From NCBI GenBank assembly GCA_937894795.1, contig CALCQV010000093.1, positions 1 through 26,827 of the forward strand: a DNA stretch of 26,827 bases. Direction: 5' to 3'. The stretch is from an uncultured Bacteroidales bacterium (GTDB lineage Bacteria > Bacteroidota > Bacteroidia > Bacteroidales > Lentimicrobiaceae). The translations under genes and the position numbers were made by a program. This document shows, piece after piece, positions 8,722-16,814 of this stretch. Numbering within the stretch: position 1 is the first letter of the stretch; each line of letters begins with the position of its first letter. The notes below the pieces were generated by a model. The model was not told where the DNA came from. It saw nothing but the letters and a program-made list of their open reading frames with translations, and made no database searches.

Positions 8722-9287
8722 AAAAAATAGCTGTTTTTGCTTCAGGTAATGGCTCTAATGCTCAACATATCAGTGAGCATTTTGCCAAATCAGAATCTAT
8801 AAGAGTTGTGGCTATCTATTGTAATAACCCCAATGCCTATGTTATACAACGTGCTGCAGCATTAAAAATCCCATTGGTTCTGTTTGATCGCGAAAAATTT
8901 TATGCTGAGGATACCATTTTAAAAGACCTGATAAACCGAAAGGTTGACCTTATTGTCCTTGCCGGATTCTTATGGCTTATGCCAGTAAACATTCTTAAAG
9001 TATTTAACAGAAGGATTCTAAATATACATCCGGCCCTTCTTCCTCTCTATGGAGGGAAAGGTATGTATGGTGCAAAGGTCCATGAAACTGTTATTGAAAA
9101 CGGCGATACAGAATCAGGAATCACTGTGCATCTGGTGGATGAAATGTACGATAAAGGTGAGGTGTTGTTCCAAATTAAATGCGCTGTTTCACAGGATGAT
9201 ACACCAGAAACACTCGCTGAAAAAATACACCTCCTTGAGTATGAACACTACCCAAAAGTTATTGCCGGTTACATCACGAAGCTTTAA
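8718..9287 (+). CDS. purN: Phosphoribosylglycinamide formyltransferase (GAR transformylase 1)
   Basis: A 189-residue cytoplasmic enzyme that transfers a formyl group from 10-formyltetrahydrofolate to GAR in step 3 of purine synthesis. The phosphate-binding SGNGSN is at residues 9-14. The catalytic triad of the family is present: N102 and H104 in NIHPALLP, and D145 in VDEMYDKG. The GITVHLVD segment (134-141) is also typical. The start codon overlaps the tyrS stop (ATGA). The 3' end overlaps the 3' end of the convergent etfA by 14 bases, and I see no terminator between them. Confidence 0.96.
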   Translation: MKKIAVFASGNGSNAQHISEHFAKSESIRVVAIYCNNPNAYVIQRAAALKIPLVLFDREKFYAEDTILKDLINRKVDLIVLAGFLWLMPVNILKVFNRRILNIHPALLPLYGGKGMYGAKVHETVIENGDTESGITVHLVDEMYDKGEVLFQIKCAVSQDDTPETLAEKIHLLEYEHYPKVIAGYITKL

Positions 9288-10233
9288 ATTTCCTGAATGC
9301 TTCAGTCATTTTAGGAAGCACTGACTGGAGATCCCCAACAATGCCATAGTCGGCGGCTGAGAAAATAGGCGCCTCAGGATCTTTATTAACTGCTACTATA
9401 ACTTTTGAAGAGCTTATGCCTGCCAGATGTTGTATGGCACCTGATATTCCCAAAGCAAAGTATAGTGAGGGAGCAACTACCTTTCCGGTTTGCCCTACAT
9501 GTTCATGATGAGGGCGCCAACCTTCATCTGATACCGGTCGGGAACAGGCCGTTGCTGCACCAAGTATCTGCGCAAGTTCCTCCAATGGTTTCCAATTTTC
9601 AGGACCTCTCATTCCACGGCCTCCTGATACTATTATCTCGGCTTCATTGAGCAATACTTTTCCGGTAATTACCTCGGTAGATACTACCTTGGTTGCTGAG
9701 GCTACTGCATCAGAATTTATTTCTTCAATTACTGGCGATGCTGAATGCTCTGTTATCCCTGCTGTGTTTTGTGATAATGTCAATACCTTTACTTCCGTTG
9801 TAATTTCCTGTTGTACCAGGGTCTTCCCTGAAAAAGCCTTTTTATTCACTATAAATGGCTTGTAACTTGCCGGAAGCCCATTCACTGCAGTTGACAAACC
9901 TGCCCCTAACCTGATGGCCAACCTTGGTGCAATTGCCCTGCCGGTAAGACTATGTGCCAGGACCACAACATTTGCCTCTTTTTGTTTGGCAAAATTTGAT
10001 ATAATTCCTGTAAATACTTGATCATCAAAAGGTATATCCTCTGAAACATTTATGATGTTTGTTGCTCCATACTGTCCAAGTGAGTTTAACTCCTCTCTGG
10101 CTACCTTCCCTATTACAAGTATATGAAGCAACTGGTCTAATGCCGATGCAACTCGCTGTCCATAAGATACTAACTCAAAGGAATACTTTTTGAATTTACC
10201 TTCCCGGGGTTCTATATATACTAATACTGACAT
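9274..10233 (-). CDS. etfA: Electron transfer flavoprotein, alpha subunit
   Basis: A 319-residue FAD-binding subunit of the EtfAB heterodimer, which passes electrons to or from acyl-CoA dehydrogenases. The N-terminal domain (about 1-190) is the ETF fold. The C-terminal FAD domain (about 195-318) carries the signature series: SGGRGM, CSRPVSDEGW, GQTGKVVAPSLYFALGISGAIQH split over about 246-270, then NKDPEAPIFSAADYGIVGDL near the end. It follows etfB in the same direction with a 49-base gap and an AAGGAAATT just before the ATG. With etfB and the acyl-CoA dehydrogenase upstream it forms a short-chain acyl-CoA redox module. Whether the complex is electron-bifurcating cannot be decided by eye. The last 14 bases overlap the purN end. 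Confidence 0.96.
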   Translation of the reverse strand: MSVLVYIEPREGKFKKYSFELVSYGQRVASALDQLLHILVIGKVAREELNSLGQYGATNIINVSEDIPFDDQVFTGIISNFAKQKEANVVVLAHSLTGRAIAPRLAIRLGAGLSTAVNGLPASYKPFIVNKKAFSGKTLVQQEITTEVKVLTLSQNTAGITEHSASPVIEEINSDAVASATKVVSTEVITGKVLLNEAEIIVSGGRGMRGPENWKPLEELAQILGAATACSRPVSDEGWRPHHEHVGQTGKVVAPSLYFALGISGAIQHLAGISSSKVIVAVNKDPEAPIFSAADYGIVGDLQSVLPKMTEAFRKFKAS

Positions 10234-10282
10234 AATTTCCTTGTTTATTTAATGTTATAAATACACTATGCACCCGCACTCT

Positions 10283-11032
10283 TTAAATAACCCTGGCTTC
10301 TCTGTGAAGCAGATCAATAAGCTCTTCTATATTCTCGGGATCAATCATCCTGCATGAGGACTTTTGAGCCGGTGCCTGGTAGTCAAGAACTTTGACCATT
10401 GGTTGAGATGCAATACCCTGAACAACTTTTAATGGTTTTGTTCTTGCAGTCATGATTCCTCGCATCGAAGGAATTCGAGGTATAATGGCAATTCCTTTCT
10501 GAACAATCAATACTGATGGAATTGTTGTAGTGATCGTTTGCTTGCCACCTTCAATTTCACGGGTAACAACAACATTACCGGCCTCTATATTTAGTGAGCT
10601 TACTGCCGATACTGAAGGAGCATCAAGCAATTCAGCCAACATTCCACCAACTGACCAGCTATTGAAATCACTTGATTCAACACCTGATAAAATCAATGCA
10701 TCCTTTTCGCTCTTCAATACTTCAGCCAGCTGAACAGCTGTAGTATATGCGTCTTCCGGAGCTACATCAACTCTTATTGCATCATCAGCGCCAATGGCCA
10801 GGGCTTTTCTCAGCGTAGGTTCTGCATCAGCTTTCCCTACTGTAATGACAGTTATTTTCTGAATTGCAGCCTGATTAGCCTCTTTTAACTCAATGGCTCT
10901 TGTAAGTGCCAATTCATCCCATGGATTAATAATCCATTGTACCCCGGTATAATCCACTTCTTTATTACCCGGCTTATATTTTATGCGGGTCGTTGTGTCA
11001 GGCACATTGCTTATACATACAAATATGTTCAT
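10283..11032 (-). CDS. etfB: Electron transfer flavoprotein, beta subunit
   Basis: A 249-residue subunit of EtfAB. It starts MNIFVCISNVPDTT and has the family signature around INPWDELALTRAIELKE (34-50), the VGKADAEPTLRKALAIGADDAIRV segment (read in two parts over about 64-88) and LILSGVESSDFNS (about 115-127), which form the nucleotide-binding site. The Bacteroidota-type tail SSCRMIDPENIEELIDLLH is present. It is followed by etfA after 49 bases, and preceded by the acyl-CoA dehydrogenase 160 bases upstream. I see no TAnnTTTG box on the - strand in that 160-base gap, so it is probably transcribed with the dehydrogenase. Confidence 0.96.
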   Translation of the reverse strand: MNIFVCISNVPDTTTRIKYKPGNKEVDYTGVQWIINPWDELALTRAIELKEANQAAIQKITVITVGKADAEPTLRKALAIGADDAIRVDVAPEDAYTTAVQLAEVLKSEKDALILSGVESSDFNSWSVGGMLAELLDAPSVSAVSSLNIEAGNVVVTREIEGGKQTITTTIPSVLIVQKGIAIIPRIPSMRGIMTARTKPLKVVQGIASQPMVKVLDYQAPAQKSSCRMIDPENIEELIDLLHREARVI

Positions 11033-11192
11033 GTTTCTAAGATTATTTTTACTGTAGAGTGCTTTGTTGTTTTATATTTCCGCATTGGAAAATCTTAATC
11101 CCATTTAACTTCTAATAATTCTCCAAATGGCAGATGGAATTGTATTAATCACTTGTTAAGTAGTCGGCTTCTATTAATACCCAATGCCTGAA

Positions 11193-12338
11193 TCAATGGA
11201 TATGAAGCAGTTCTCTTGAAATTACTATCTTCTGAATTTCAGAAGTGCCTTCATATATCTGAGTAAGCTTGGCTTCACGCATCAATCGCTCAACGTGATA
11301 TTCTTTAACATAACCATATCCGCCATGTATCTGCACTGCTTCAGTAGTAATCCACATTGCTGCCTCTGCAGCATAATACTTGGCCATGGCGCTGGCATAT
11401 CCATAGGGTTTACCCTGGTCTTTAAGCCAGGCGGCTTTAAGACAGAGGTTTCTTGCATTTTCAACTTTAATGGCCATTTCTGCAATCTTGAAGGCAACCG
11501 ACTGGTGCTTAGCTATTTCTATACCAAAAGCTTTACGCTCCTGGGCATATTTAATAGATCTCTCCATTGCTCCTGATGCCAGTCCCAAAGCCTGAGCAGC
11601 AATTCCAATACGTCCACCTTCCAAAGTCTTCATCGCAAATTTAAAACCAAATCCATCCTCACCTATTCTGTTTTCCTTGGGCACCTTAACATCAGTAAAC
11701 ATTACTGAATGGGTATCAGAACTTCTCATTCCCATCTTATCCTCATGAGGACCAACTGATATCCCGGCTGAATCTCTGTCCACAATAAGTACGTTTATTC
11801 CCTTATGCCCTTTCTCAGGGTGTGTTTGAGCAATTACCAGATAGGTACCTGCCGTATTTCCATTGGTTATCCAGTTTTTGGTGCCGTTTAAAAGATAATA
11901 ATCACCTTTATCTTCTGCTGTAGTTCTTTGCGATGTGGCATCTGACCCCGCTTCCGGTTCTGATAATAAGAAGGCTCCTATCTTCTCTCCCCGGGCCAAG
12001 GGTCGTAAATATTTCTGCTTTTGTTCCTCTGTGCCAAAATGCTCTATTCCATAACAAACCAATGAATTGTTTACTGACATTATCACACTGGTGGATGCGT
12101 CAATCTTTGAGATTTCTTCCATCGCCAATACATACGATATGGTATCCATACCTGATCCATCGTACTCCGGACTGACCATCATCCCCATAAATCCTAACTC
12201 TGCCAATGCTTTTACATGTTTTGAGGGATAAATGCTATGGGTGTCACGTTCAATAACATCCTGTATCAGTTCACGTTGCGCATAATCTCTTGCAGCTTGT
12301 TGTATCATTAGCTGCTCTTCAGTAAATTCAAAATTCAT
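11193..12338 (-). CDS. Short-chain acyl-CoA dehydrogenase (butyryl-CoA dehydrogenase type)
   Basis: A 381-residue FAD enzyme that interconverts short-chain acyl-CoA and enoyl-CoA with EtfAB as partner. I start at the ATG at 12338 (MNFEFTEEQ), the usual N-terminus; the frame extends 12 residues upstream without similarity. Signature 1 is LLSEPEAGSDATSQ (about 123-136), the FAD-binding WITNG segment follows, and signature 2 runs through QIHGGYGYVKEYHVERLMREA. The catalytic base is E363 in IYEGTSEIQ, the position used by butyryl-CoA and short-chain acyl-CoA dehydrogenases. Context with etfBA and with ptb-buk 6 kb away points to butyryl-CoA formation, but branched-chain or other short acyl-CoA substrates are also possible. 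No clear promoter was found upstream. Confidence 0.93.
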   Translation of the reverse strand: MNFEFTEEQLMIQQAARDYAQRELIQDVIERDTHSIYPSKHVKALAELGFMGMMVSPEYDGSGMDTISYVLAMEEISKIDASTSVIMSVNNSLVCYGIEHFGTEEQKQKYLRPLARGEKIGAFLLSEPEAGSDATSQRTTAEDKGDYYLLNGTKNWITNGNTAGTYLVIAQTHPEKGHKGINVLIVDRDSAGISVGPHEDKMGMRSSDTHSVMFTDVKVPKENRIGEDGFGFKFAMKTLEGGRIGIAAQALGLASGAMERSIKYAQERKAFGIEIAKHQSVAFKIAEMAIKVENARNLCLKAAWLKDQGKPYGYASAMAKYYAAEAAMWITTEAVQIHGGYGYVKEYHVERLMREAKLTQIYEGTSEIQKIVISRELLHIH

Positions 12339-12496
12339 AATGCCGGTTTTTATAGATTTATAAGCGTTTCTCAATAACAGATAAAATTCAAAAGTGTTTT
12401 ATTAATTCTGCCATATGTTGCAATATCCTTTAACAAGTTGTAGATTTCACTTTCAAATATGCAATTTTAACAATTTATCCTTTATCTTTTTACCTA

Positions 12497-12526
12497 TTGC
12501 TATATCAAATTCTTGTTTTACATTTG
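12497..12526 (+). promoter_or_regulatory. Promoter of the lipoprotein-receptor operon
   Basis: TTG at 12497-12499, 19 bases, then TACATTTG at 12519-12526: a near-ideal Bacteroidota promoter. It lies 48 bases before the ATG at 12575. The remaining space back to the divergent dehydrogenase (12339-12496) is AT-rich with no gene. Confidence 0.65.
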
Positions 12527-12574
12527 TATCCGATATGCATAATATTACCAAACGAATTTAAATTACCTAAACCA

Positions 12575-13453
12575 ATGAAAAAACTATTGACTTTATTGAG
12601 CATGACTATTATTGCCGTGCTGTTGTTCACCAACTGTACTAAAGATGATGAACCTATTATGCCCACCCTCACTCTGAAGAGTGAAACCGGTTATGTTTCT
12701 TCCAATACCACGGTACCTTATGGCGACACCCTTCTGTTTGGTGTAATTGCCAATGGAAATGGCACTGATAACCTTGTAAAGTTTAAAGTTGAAGTCAATG
12801 ATCAGCTGCTTCTTGATTCTACTATCAATACTCAGAATTTCAATTTTGATTTCTATACAATCAAAGGCATCACTGATGTGGAATCATGGGTATTAACAGT
12901 TACTGATATTGCAGGCAACAGTACCAACAAAACCATTACCATTACCGGTGAGTTTGGGGAAATTGATTCTTATACAACTATTCTCATGGGAGCACAGGAC
13001 AATGTGACTGACAAGAGCTTCCTCTCATTATCAAACAATGCAGCAACTACCTATTATCAGGCAGAAGCATTTGAACACCAAGCTGATATTGATATGTTCT
13101 GTTTCTTTGAAAACTCTCCTGAAAGTCAGAATATGATGAGCCTTGCCGCACCTGGCACAGGTATTACCGGCATATTCTCAGGTGCCACTGCTCCTGAAAA
13201 TTATACTGTTAAAAATACCACTTACTTTGTTAAAACCACTTTAACTGCTGCTCAGTTTGAAGGTGTTGACAATGATGCTGTTATTCTTGATTCTTATGAT
13301 CCGGACAACAAATTCCGTAAAGCAAAAAAACTGACCGTTGGCGACGTTTACTCATTCAAATTGCAGTCAGGTAAATTTGGCCTCTTTAAAGTTATTGCTG
13401 TGGATGGTGAGGAAACAGGAACACTGGAAATTGCAATTAAAGTTCAGAAGTAA
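12575..13453 (+). CDS. Putative surface lipoprotein, paralogue of the next gene
   Basis: A 292-residue lipoprotein I cannot assign to a named family. The start is the ATG at 12575 (MKKLLTLLSM); an upstream TTG at 12497 is the promoter -33 box. The signal peptide ends at C21, followed by TKDDE; an acidic run directly after the anchored cysteine is the export signal that sends lipoproteins to the cell surface in Bacteroidota. The body looks beta-rich: an N-terminal half (about 28-125) with an Ig-like look, ending near TITITGEFG, and a C-terminal half (about 128-292) starting IDSYTTILMGAQDN with QADIDMFCFFE, ending LEIAIKVQK. It is homologous along its length with the next gene (GVIANGNG/GVLASGAG, DSY/NSY, QADID/EQDID, AIKVQK/SVKIQK). 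Likely a binding partner of the receptor two genes downstream. Confidence 0.7.
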   Translation: MKKLLTLLSMTIIAVLLFTNCTKDDEPIMPTLTLKSETGYVSSNTTVPYGDTLLFGVIANGNGTDNLVKFKVEVNDQLLLDSTINTQNFNFDFYTIKGITDVESWVLTVTDIAGNSTNKTITITGEFGEIDSYTTILMGAQDNVTDKSFLSLSNNAATTYYQAEAFEHQADIDMFCFFENSPESQNMMSLAAPGTGITGIFSGATAPENYTVKNTTYFVKTTLTAAQFEGVDNDAVILDSYDPDNKFRKAKKLTVGDVYSFKLQSGKFGLFKVIAVDGEETGTLEIAIKVQK

Positions 13454-13501
13454 AACCTCAAATCAACCGATTAACTTTTAATTCAAATATTTCAACTGAT
13501 A

Positions 13502-14455
13502 ATGCAAGTTGAGACCATTAACAAAATAAGAAAGCAGGGCGGTAAAATACTTACAGCCCGGCTTTCTTATTTCTCTTTACTGCTTTTTTTAAGCATAGTT
13601 GGCATTTCCTGCTCAAAGGAAGAGACAAGGCATAATGCTTCATTATTATTAAAAACAGGAGCTTCCTATACTACCAATAATGAAGAGGTTAAGTTAGGGG
13701 GTTCCATTCGCATTGGAGTCCTTGCTTCAGGGGCAGGCTCTCCTCTTACTTATTTGCGTATAGAACGTGTTACCGGAAATGACACTGTTGTGCAGATCGA
13801 TAGAGGAATATATATTGGCAATGAGGGGATGGATGAAGATTTCATCTTTTCAAAAGACACTTCTGCCCTTGAAGAATGGAGGGTTATTGTGATGAATGCT
13901 GACCGTGATACTGCCGTCAGGTCATTAACTGTTTTTAGAGGTTCAGGCAGTGCCTGGGGACCCATAAATTCTTATGATAATATTGAAATAAGTTTACAGG
14001 ATAATCCTACCAGTAATTGGTTTGTTGACCTGGATTCAGGCTTAACCTATACCTCTGCATCAGTTGCCGGAAAAGAGCAGGACATAGATATTATGGCCTA
14101 TTTCTATTTTACTTTCGGATTGCCTTCTCCTTCTCTGACATGCCCTGGTTATACTGCAGCTGTTGGTTATTATCCCGATATATCATCCTGGGTGGTTAAG
14201 AATAATACATTGTTTGATTATTTATCATCTGATAATAACCTTGTTTCGGTTGAGCAGTTTGATATGGCTGTGAACGACAGCCTGTTAGTTACTGCCTATC
14301 AACCCTCAAAGGTCAGTGGGAATTGCAAATATTGTTACACTGACAAGGTAATACCCTTCAGAAATTCAGCCGGGAAATATGGGCTCATCAGAGTAAAACA
14401 GGCTGATCTTTCCAGTGAAGGGATAATGAAGATATCAGTTAAAATTCAAAAGTAA
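13502..14455 (+). CDS. Putative surface lipoprotein with three extra cysteines
   Basis: A 317-residue lipoprotein of no family I recognise, paralogous to the preceding one and 48 bases downstream of it. The N-terminus has a 20-residue basic region, then a hydrophobic stretch YFSLLLFLSIVGISC with the lipidated C37 followed by SKEE, again an acidic surface-export type signal. The body has the same two-part plan: RIGVLASGAGSPLTYLRIE (70-88), INSYDNIEISLQDN (155-168), KEQDIDIMAYFYF (191-203) and a closing MKISVKIQK. It differs by C214 (LTCPGY) and the pair C275/C278 (NCKYC), which the first paralogue lacks; these might form a disulfide or bind a ligand. Only 14 bases separate it from the receptor start, so the three genes form an operon. 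Confidence 0.7.
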   Translation: MQVETINKIRKQGGKILTARLSYFSLLLFLSIVGISCSKEETRHNASLLLKTGASYTTNNEEVKLGGSIRIGVLASGAGSPLTYLRIERVTGNDTVVQIDRGIYIGNEGMDEDFIFSKDTSALEEWRVIVMNADRDTAVRSLTVFRGSGSAWGPINSYDNIEISLQDNPTSNWFVDLDSGLTYTSASVAGKEQDIDIMAYFYFTFGLPSPSLTCPGYTAAVGYYPDISSWVVKNNTLFDYLSSDNNLVSVEQFDMAVNDSLLVTAYQPSKVSGNCKYCYTDKVIPFRNSAGKYGLIRVKQADLSSEGIMKISVKIQK

Positions 14456-14469
14456 TTTCTTTGATCCTT

Positions 14470-16659
14470 ATGATGAAGTCAGCATATCATCTGCGTTGTC
14501 GCATTATCACTTTTTGTATGGTGATGGTGATTTTTATTACTCTGCCCTTCGCTTCATACGGACAGAAGGACCAAACCTCCACTTCAAAAAAGAAAAATCG
14601 CACTGAACAGCAGAAACCGGAATCCTCCTCTCCCACTGACACCATTACCATGGAGCAGGTTGTTGTAACTGCTACCCGCACCGACAGTAGACTTTTTGAT
14701 ACTCCAGTGCGAATCAATACCATTACTTCCAGCACTCTTGCAACCCTCCCCTCTTTGTCGGTTGATGATGCGCTGCGTTATACCTCAGGCTTAAATGTTA
14801 ATCGTTCTTTTGGTATTCTAAGTACGAAAGCTACCGTTACTATGCGTGGTTTAAGTGCTAAAGAGCAGGGAAGGGTACTTGTACTCCTTGATGGAATCCC
14901 TTTAAATAAATCTGATGGTGGAACGGTCGACTGGAATATGATAGATATGAGTGACCTTCAAAGGATTGAAGTTACCAAAGGGGCCGGCTCAGCCATCTAT
15001 GGCGGAAGTGCCATGGGCGGCATAATAAATATTATCAGTAATGTGCCGGTTGAAAAGTTCAAAATGAAAGCGTCACTCGAATATGGATCTTTCAATACAA
15101 TGGGAGCACGCGTAAGTGCTTCCGGTTCAACGCAATTAAGTAAAAAAGATAATAGATTTTATTGGGGTGTAAATTCTCTCTTTCGTAAAAGTGATGGTTA
15201 TATCACTCAGTCGGAAATTGATAGAAAGGAGAATCCTTACATTATTAAATCCAATATGCAGGAGGCCGGCATAAATATAAGAACCGGAATTTCTCTCCAT
15301 AAAAAACACACTCTGGAGGCATCCATCAAGTATTACAACGATAGGCGGGGAACCGGTGAAAAAGTATACCAACCCGAAGGCAATACAACTGACCATGATT
15401 CTTATGGAATAACGCTTAACTATAAAGGAAAACTTGATGATCTAAGTGTACGATCATCGCTTTACCTTCTGAATGAAGACTACAAAAAGGTAAATGAATA
15501 TCGTAAAGACGATTATACATGGTACAATGTTCTGTCAACCCGTTCTGATATGGGTTGGCTTAATAGCCTGACCATACCTTTTCGAAACCACAATTTCACC
15601 ACGGGTGTAGATATGAAGTTGGGTAGTGTTGATGGGGAGGATGTTTATCTAACCTCCACCGATGTCGTGTATAATCGCGGTAAGATATTTACTTTTTCCG
15701 CATTCGTGCAGGATGAGTGGACATTGACCGAAAAACTCAGGATTCTTGCAGGTTTACGTTACGATAATGCAACCTTCTATGATGGTGCATTTTACATTTT
15801 TGAACCATCATCTGAAACTGATTTTATGTTTAGTTATCAGGTGCCTGAAATGCCGGTTAAACATTGGAGTGCCTTCAGCCCAAGGCTCTCAATGCAGTAT
15901 AAATTCACTGAAAACACCCGTTTATATGCTATGGTGTCACGAGGATTCCGACCTTCTGAACTGGAATATCTCTGTCGTTCGGGTAGAATAAAAGGTGGAT
16001 TTAAAATAGCCAGTCCTTCACTTGAACCCGAATACCTCACTAACTACGAGACCGGTATTGACCTCTTACCATTTAAAAACTTCTCGTTAGCTCTTTCCGC
16101 CTATTATTCAAAAGGAAAGAACTTCCAGTATTATGTAAGTAACGGACAGACCATTGATATGGGATTTGGTGAAAGGCCAATCTTCATTCGTGATAATATC
16201 ACCAATGTCAATATCATAGGAGCAGAAACTGAGTTGCAATACACTATTACCGGTGGAATTCTTTTCACTGCTTCATATGCCTGGGCACATTCCAAAATTG
16301 TGAATTATACAGTGGTGATGCCAACTGACACTGTTAATCTTGATGGCATGTTCTTTACTGACGTACCTGAGCATATTGCTACAGCCGGAATCCGGATGAT
16401 TAACCGTTTCATTAATGGCAGTGTTAATATTCGTTATACGGGAGCAATGTATATCAATGACCAGAATACCTATGATGAAATACTTGGTTCTGATATGTAT
16501 CCTGCATACACTACAACCGATATCAAAATTTGGAAAGAGCTTGGTAAGTTCAGGGTGTCACTTGGCGTTCAGAATCTGTTTGATGTAAAGTTCTACGACA
16601 GTAAATATGCTGTTGGTCCCGGCAGGTTCATTCTTGGTGGCATTGAATACAATATCTGA
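14470..16659 (+). CDS. TonB-dependent outer-membrane receptor (BtuB/siderophore/heme type)
   Basis: A 729-residue outer-membrane transporter. I use the ATG at 14470 (a second ATG follows at once); the open frame reaches a TTG at 14461. A signal peptide ends near FASYGQ. After a polar stretch comes a TonB-box-like TITMEQVVVTATR, then the plug domain (about 70-185 of the protein) with RGLSAKEQGRVLVLLDGIP, IEVTKGAGSAIYGGSAMGG and GIINIIS. The remaining 530 residues are the beta barrel, with LRILAGLRYDNATF, SPRLSMQYKF, YAMVSRGFRPSELEYL and the C-terminal GVQNLFDVKFYDS. There is no N-terminal carboxypeptidase-regulatory domain, so it is not a SusC-type glycan receptor. Substrate unknown: a metal chelate, heme or cobalamin is likely from family size. 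It follows two lipoproteins that may capture the substrate. Confidence 0.9.
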   Translation: MMKSAYHLRCRIITFCMVMVIFITLPFASYGQKDQTSTSKKKNRTEQQKPESSSPTDTITMEQVVVTATRTDSRLFDTPVRINTITSSTLATLPSLSVDDALRYTSGLNVNRSFGILSTKATVTMRGLSAKEQGRVLVLLDGIPLNKSDGGTVDWNMIDMSDLQRIEVTKGAGSAIYGGSAMGGIINIISNVPVEKFKMKASLEYGSFNTMGARVSASGSTQLSKKDNRFYWGVNSLFRKSDGYITQSEIDRKENPYIIKSNMQEAGINIRTGISLHKKHTLEASIKYYNDRRGTGEKVYQPEGNTTDHDSYGITLNYKGKLDDLSVRSSLYLLNEDYKKVNEYRKDDYTWYNVLSTRSDMGWLNSLTIPFRNHNFTTGVDMKLGSVDGEDVYLTSTDVVYNRGKIFTFSAFVQDEWTLTEKLRILAGLRYDNATFYDGAFYIFEPSSETDFMFSYQVPEMPVKHWSAFSPRLSMQYKFTENTRLYAMVSRGFRPSELEYLCRSGRIKGGFKIASPSLEPEYLTNYETGIDLLPFKNFSLALSAYYSKGKNFQYYVSNGQTIDMGFGERPIFIRDNITNVNIIGAETELQYTITGGILFTASYAWAHSKIVNYTVVMPTDTVNLDGMFFTDVPEHIATAGIRMINRFINGSVNIRYTGAMYINDQNTYDEILGSDMYPAYTTTDIKIWKELGKFRVSLGVQNLFDVKFYDSKYAVGPGRFILGGIEYNI

Positions 16660-16685
16660 TTCCGTTCAATATAACCATGAATGAT

Positions 16686-16699
16686 GATACACGTGTATC
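16686..16699. repeat. 14-bp perfect palindrome between convergent genes
   Basis: GATACACGTGTATC lies 27 bases after the receptor stop codon. It may be part of a transcript end or a protein-binding site. No T-run follows it. Confidence 0.5.
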
Positions 16700-16767
16700 T
16701 GCGTGATTATTATCGCCTTATAATGGATTGGCAACAATCAATAGTTCGCCTATTTTGATCGTATTCG

Positions 16768-16783
16768 GGCAATTATAATTGCC
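16768..16783. repeat. 16-bp perfect palindrome between convergent genes
   Basis: GGCAATTATAATTGCC lies 31 bases beyond the lnt stop codon. As RNA it can form a 5-bp GC-containing stem with an A/T loop. It shares the half-site GGGCAATT with the palindrome upstream of lnt. Confidence 0.5.
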
Positions 16784-16814
16784 ATACTACCTGTGTTGAT
16801 GCTTAACCGGTAAA

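Noticed and set aside
9305..9335. CAGTCA/TGACTG inverted repeat as a purN terminator
   Set aside because: Only six pairs with a long loop, inside etfA coding sequence and without a T-run.
14461..16659. SusC/SusD glycan-uptake pair
   Set aside because: The receptor is too short and lacks the N-terminal carboxypeptidase-regulatory domain, and the lipoproteins lack a SusD-like helical fold pattern.
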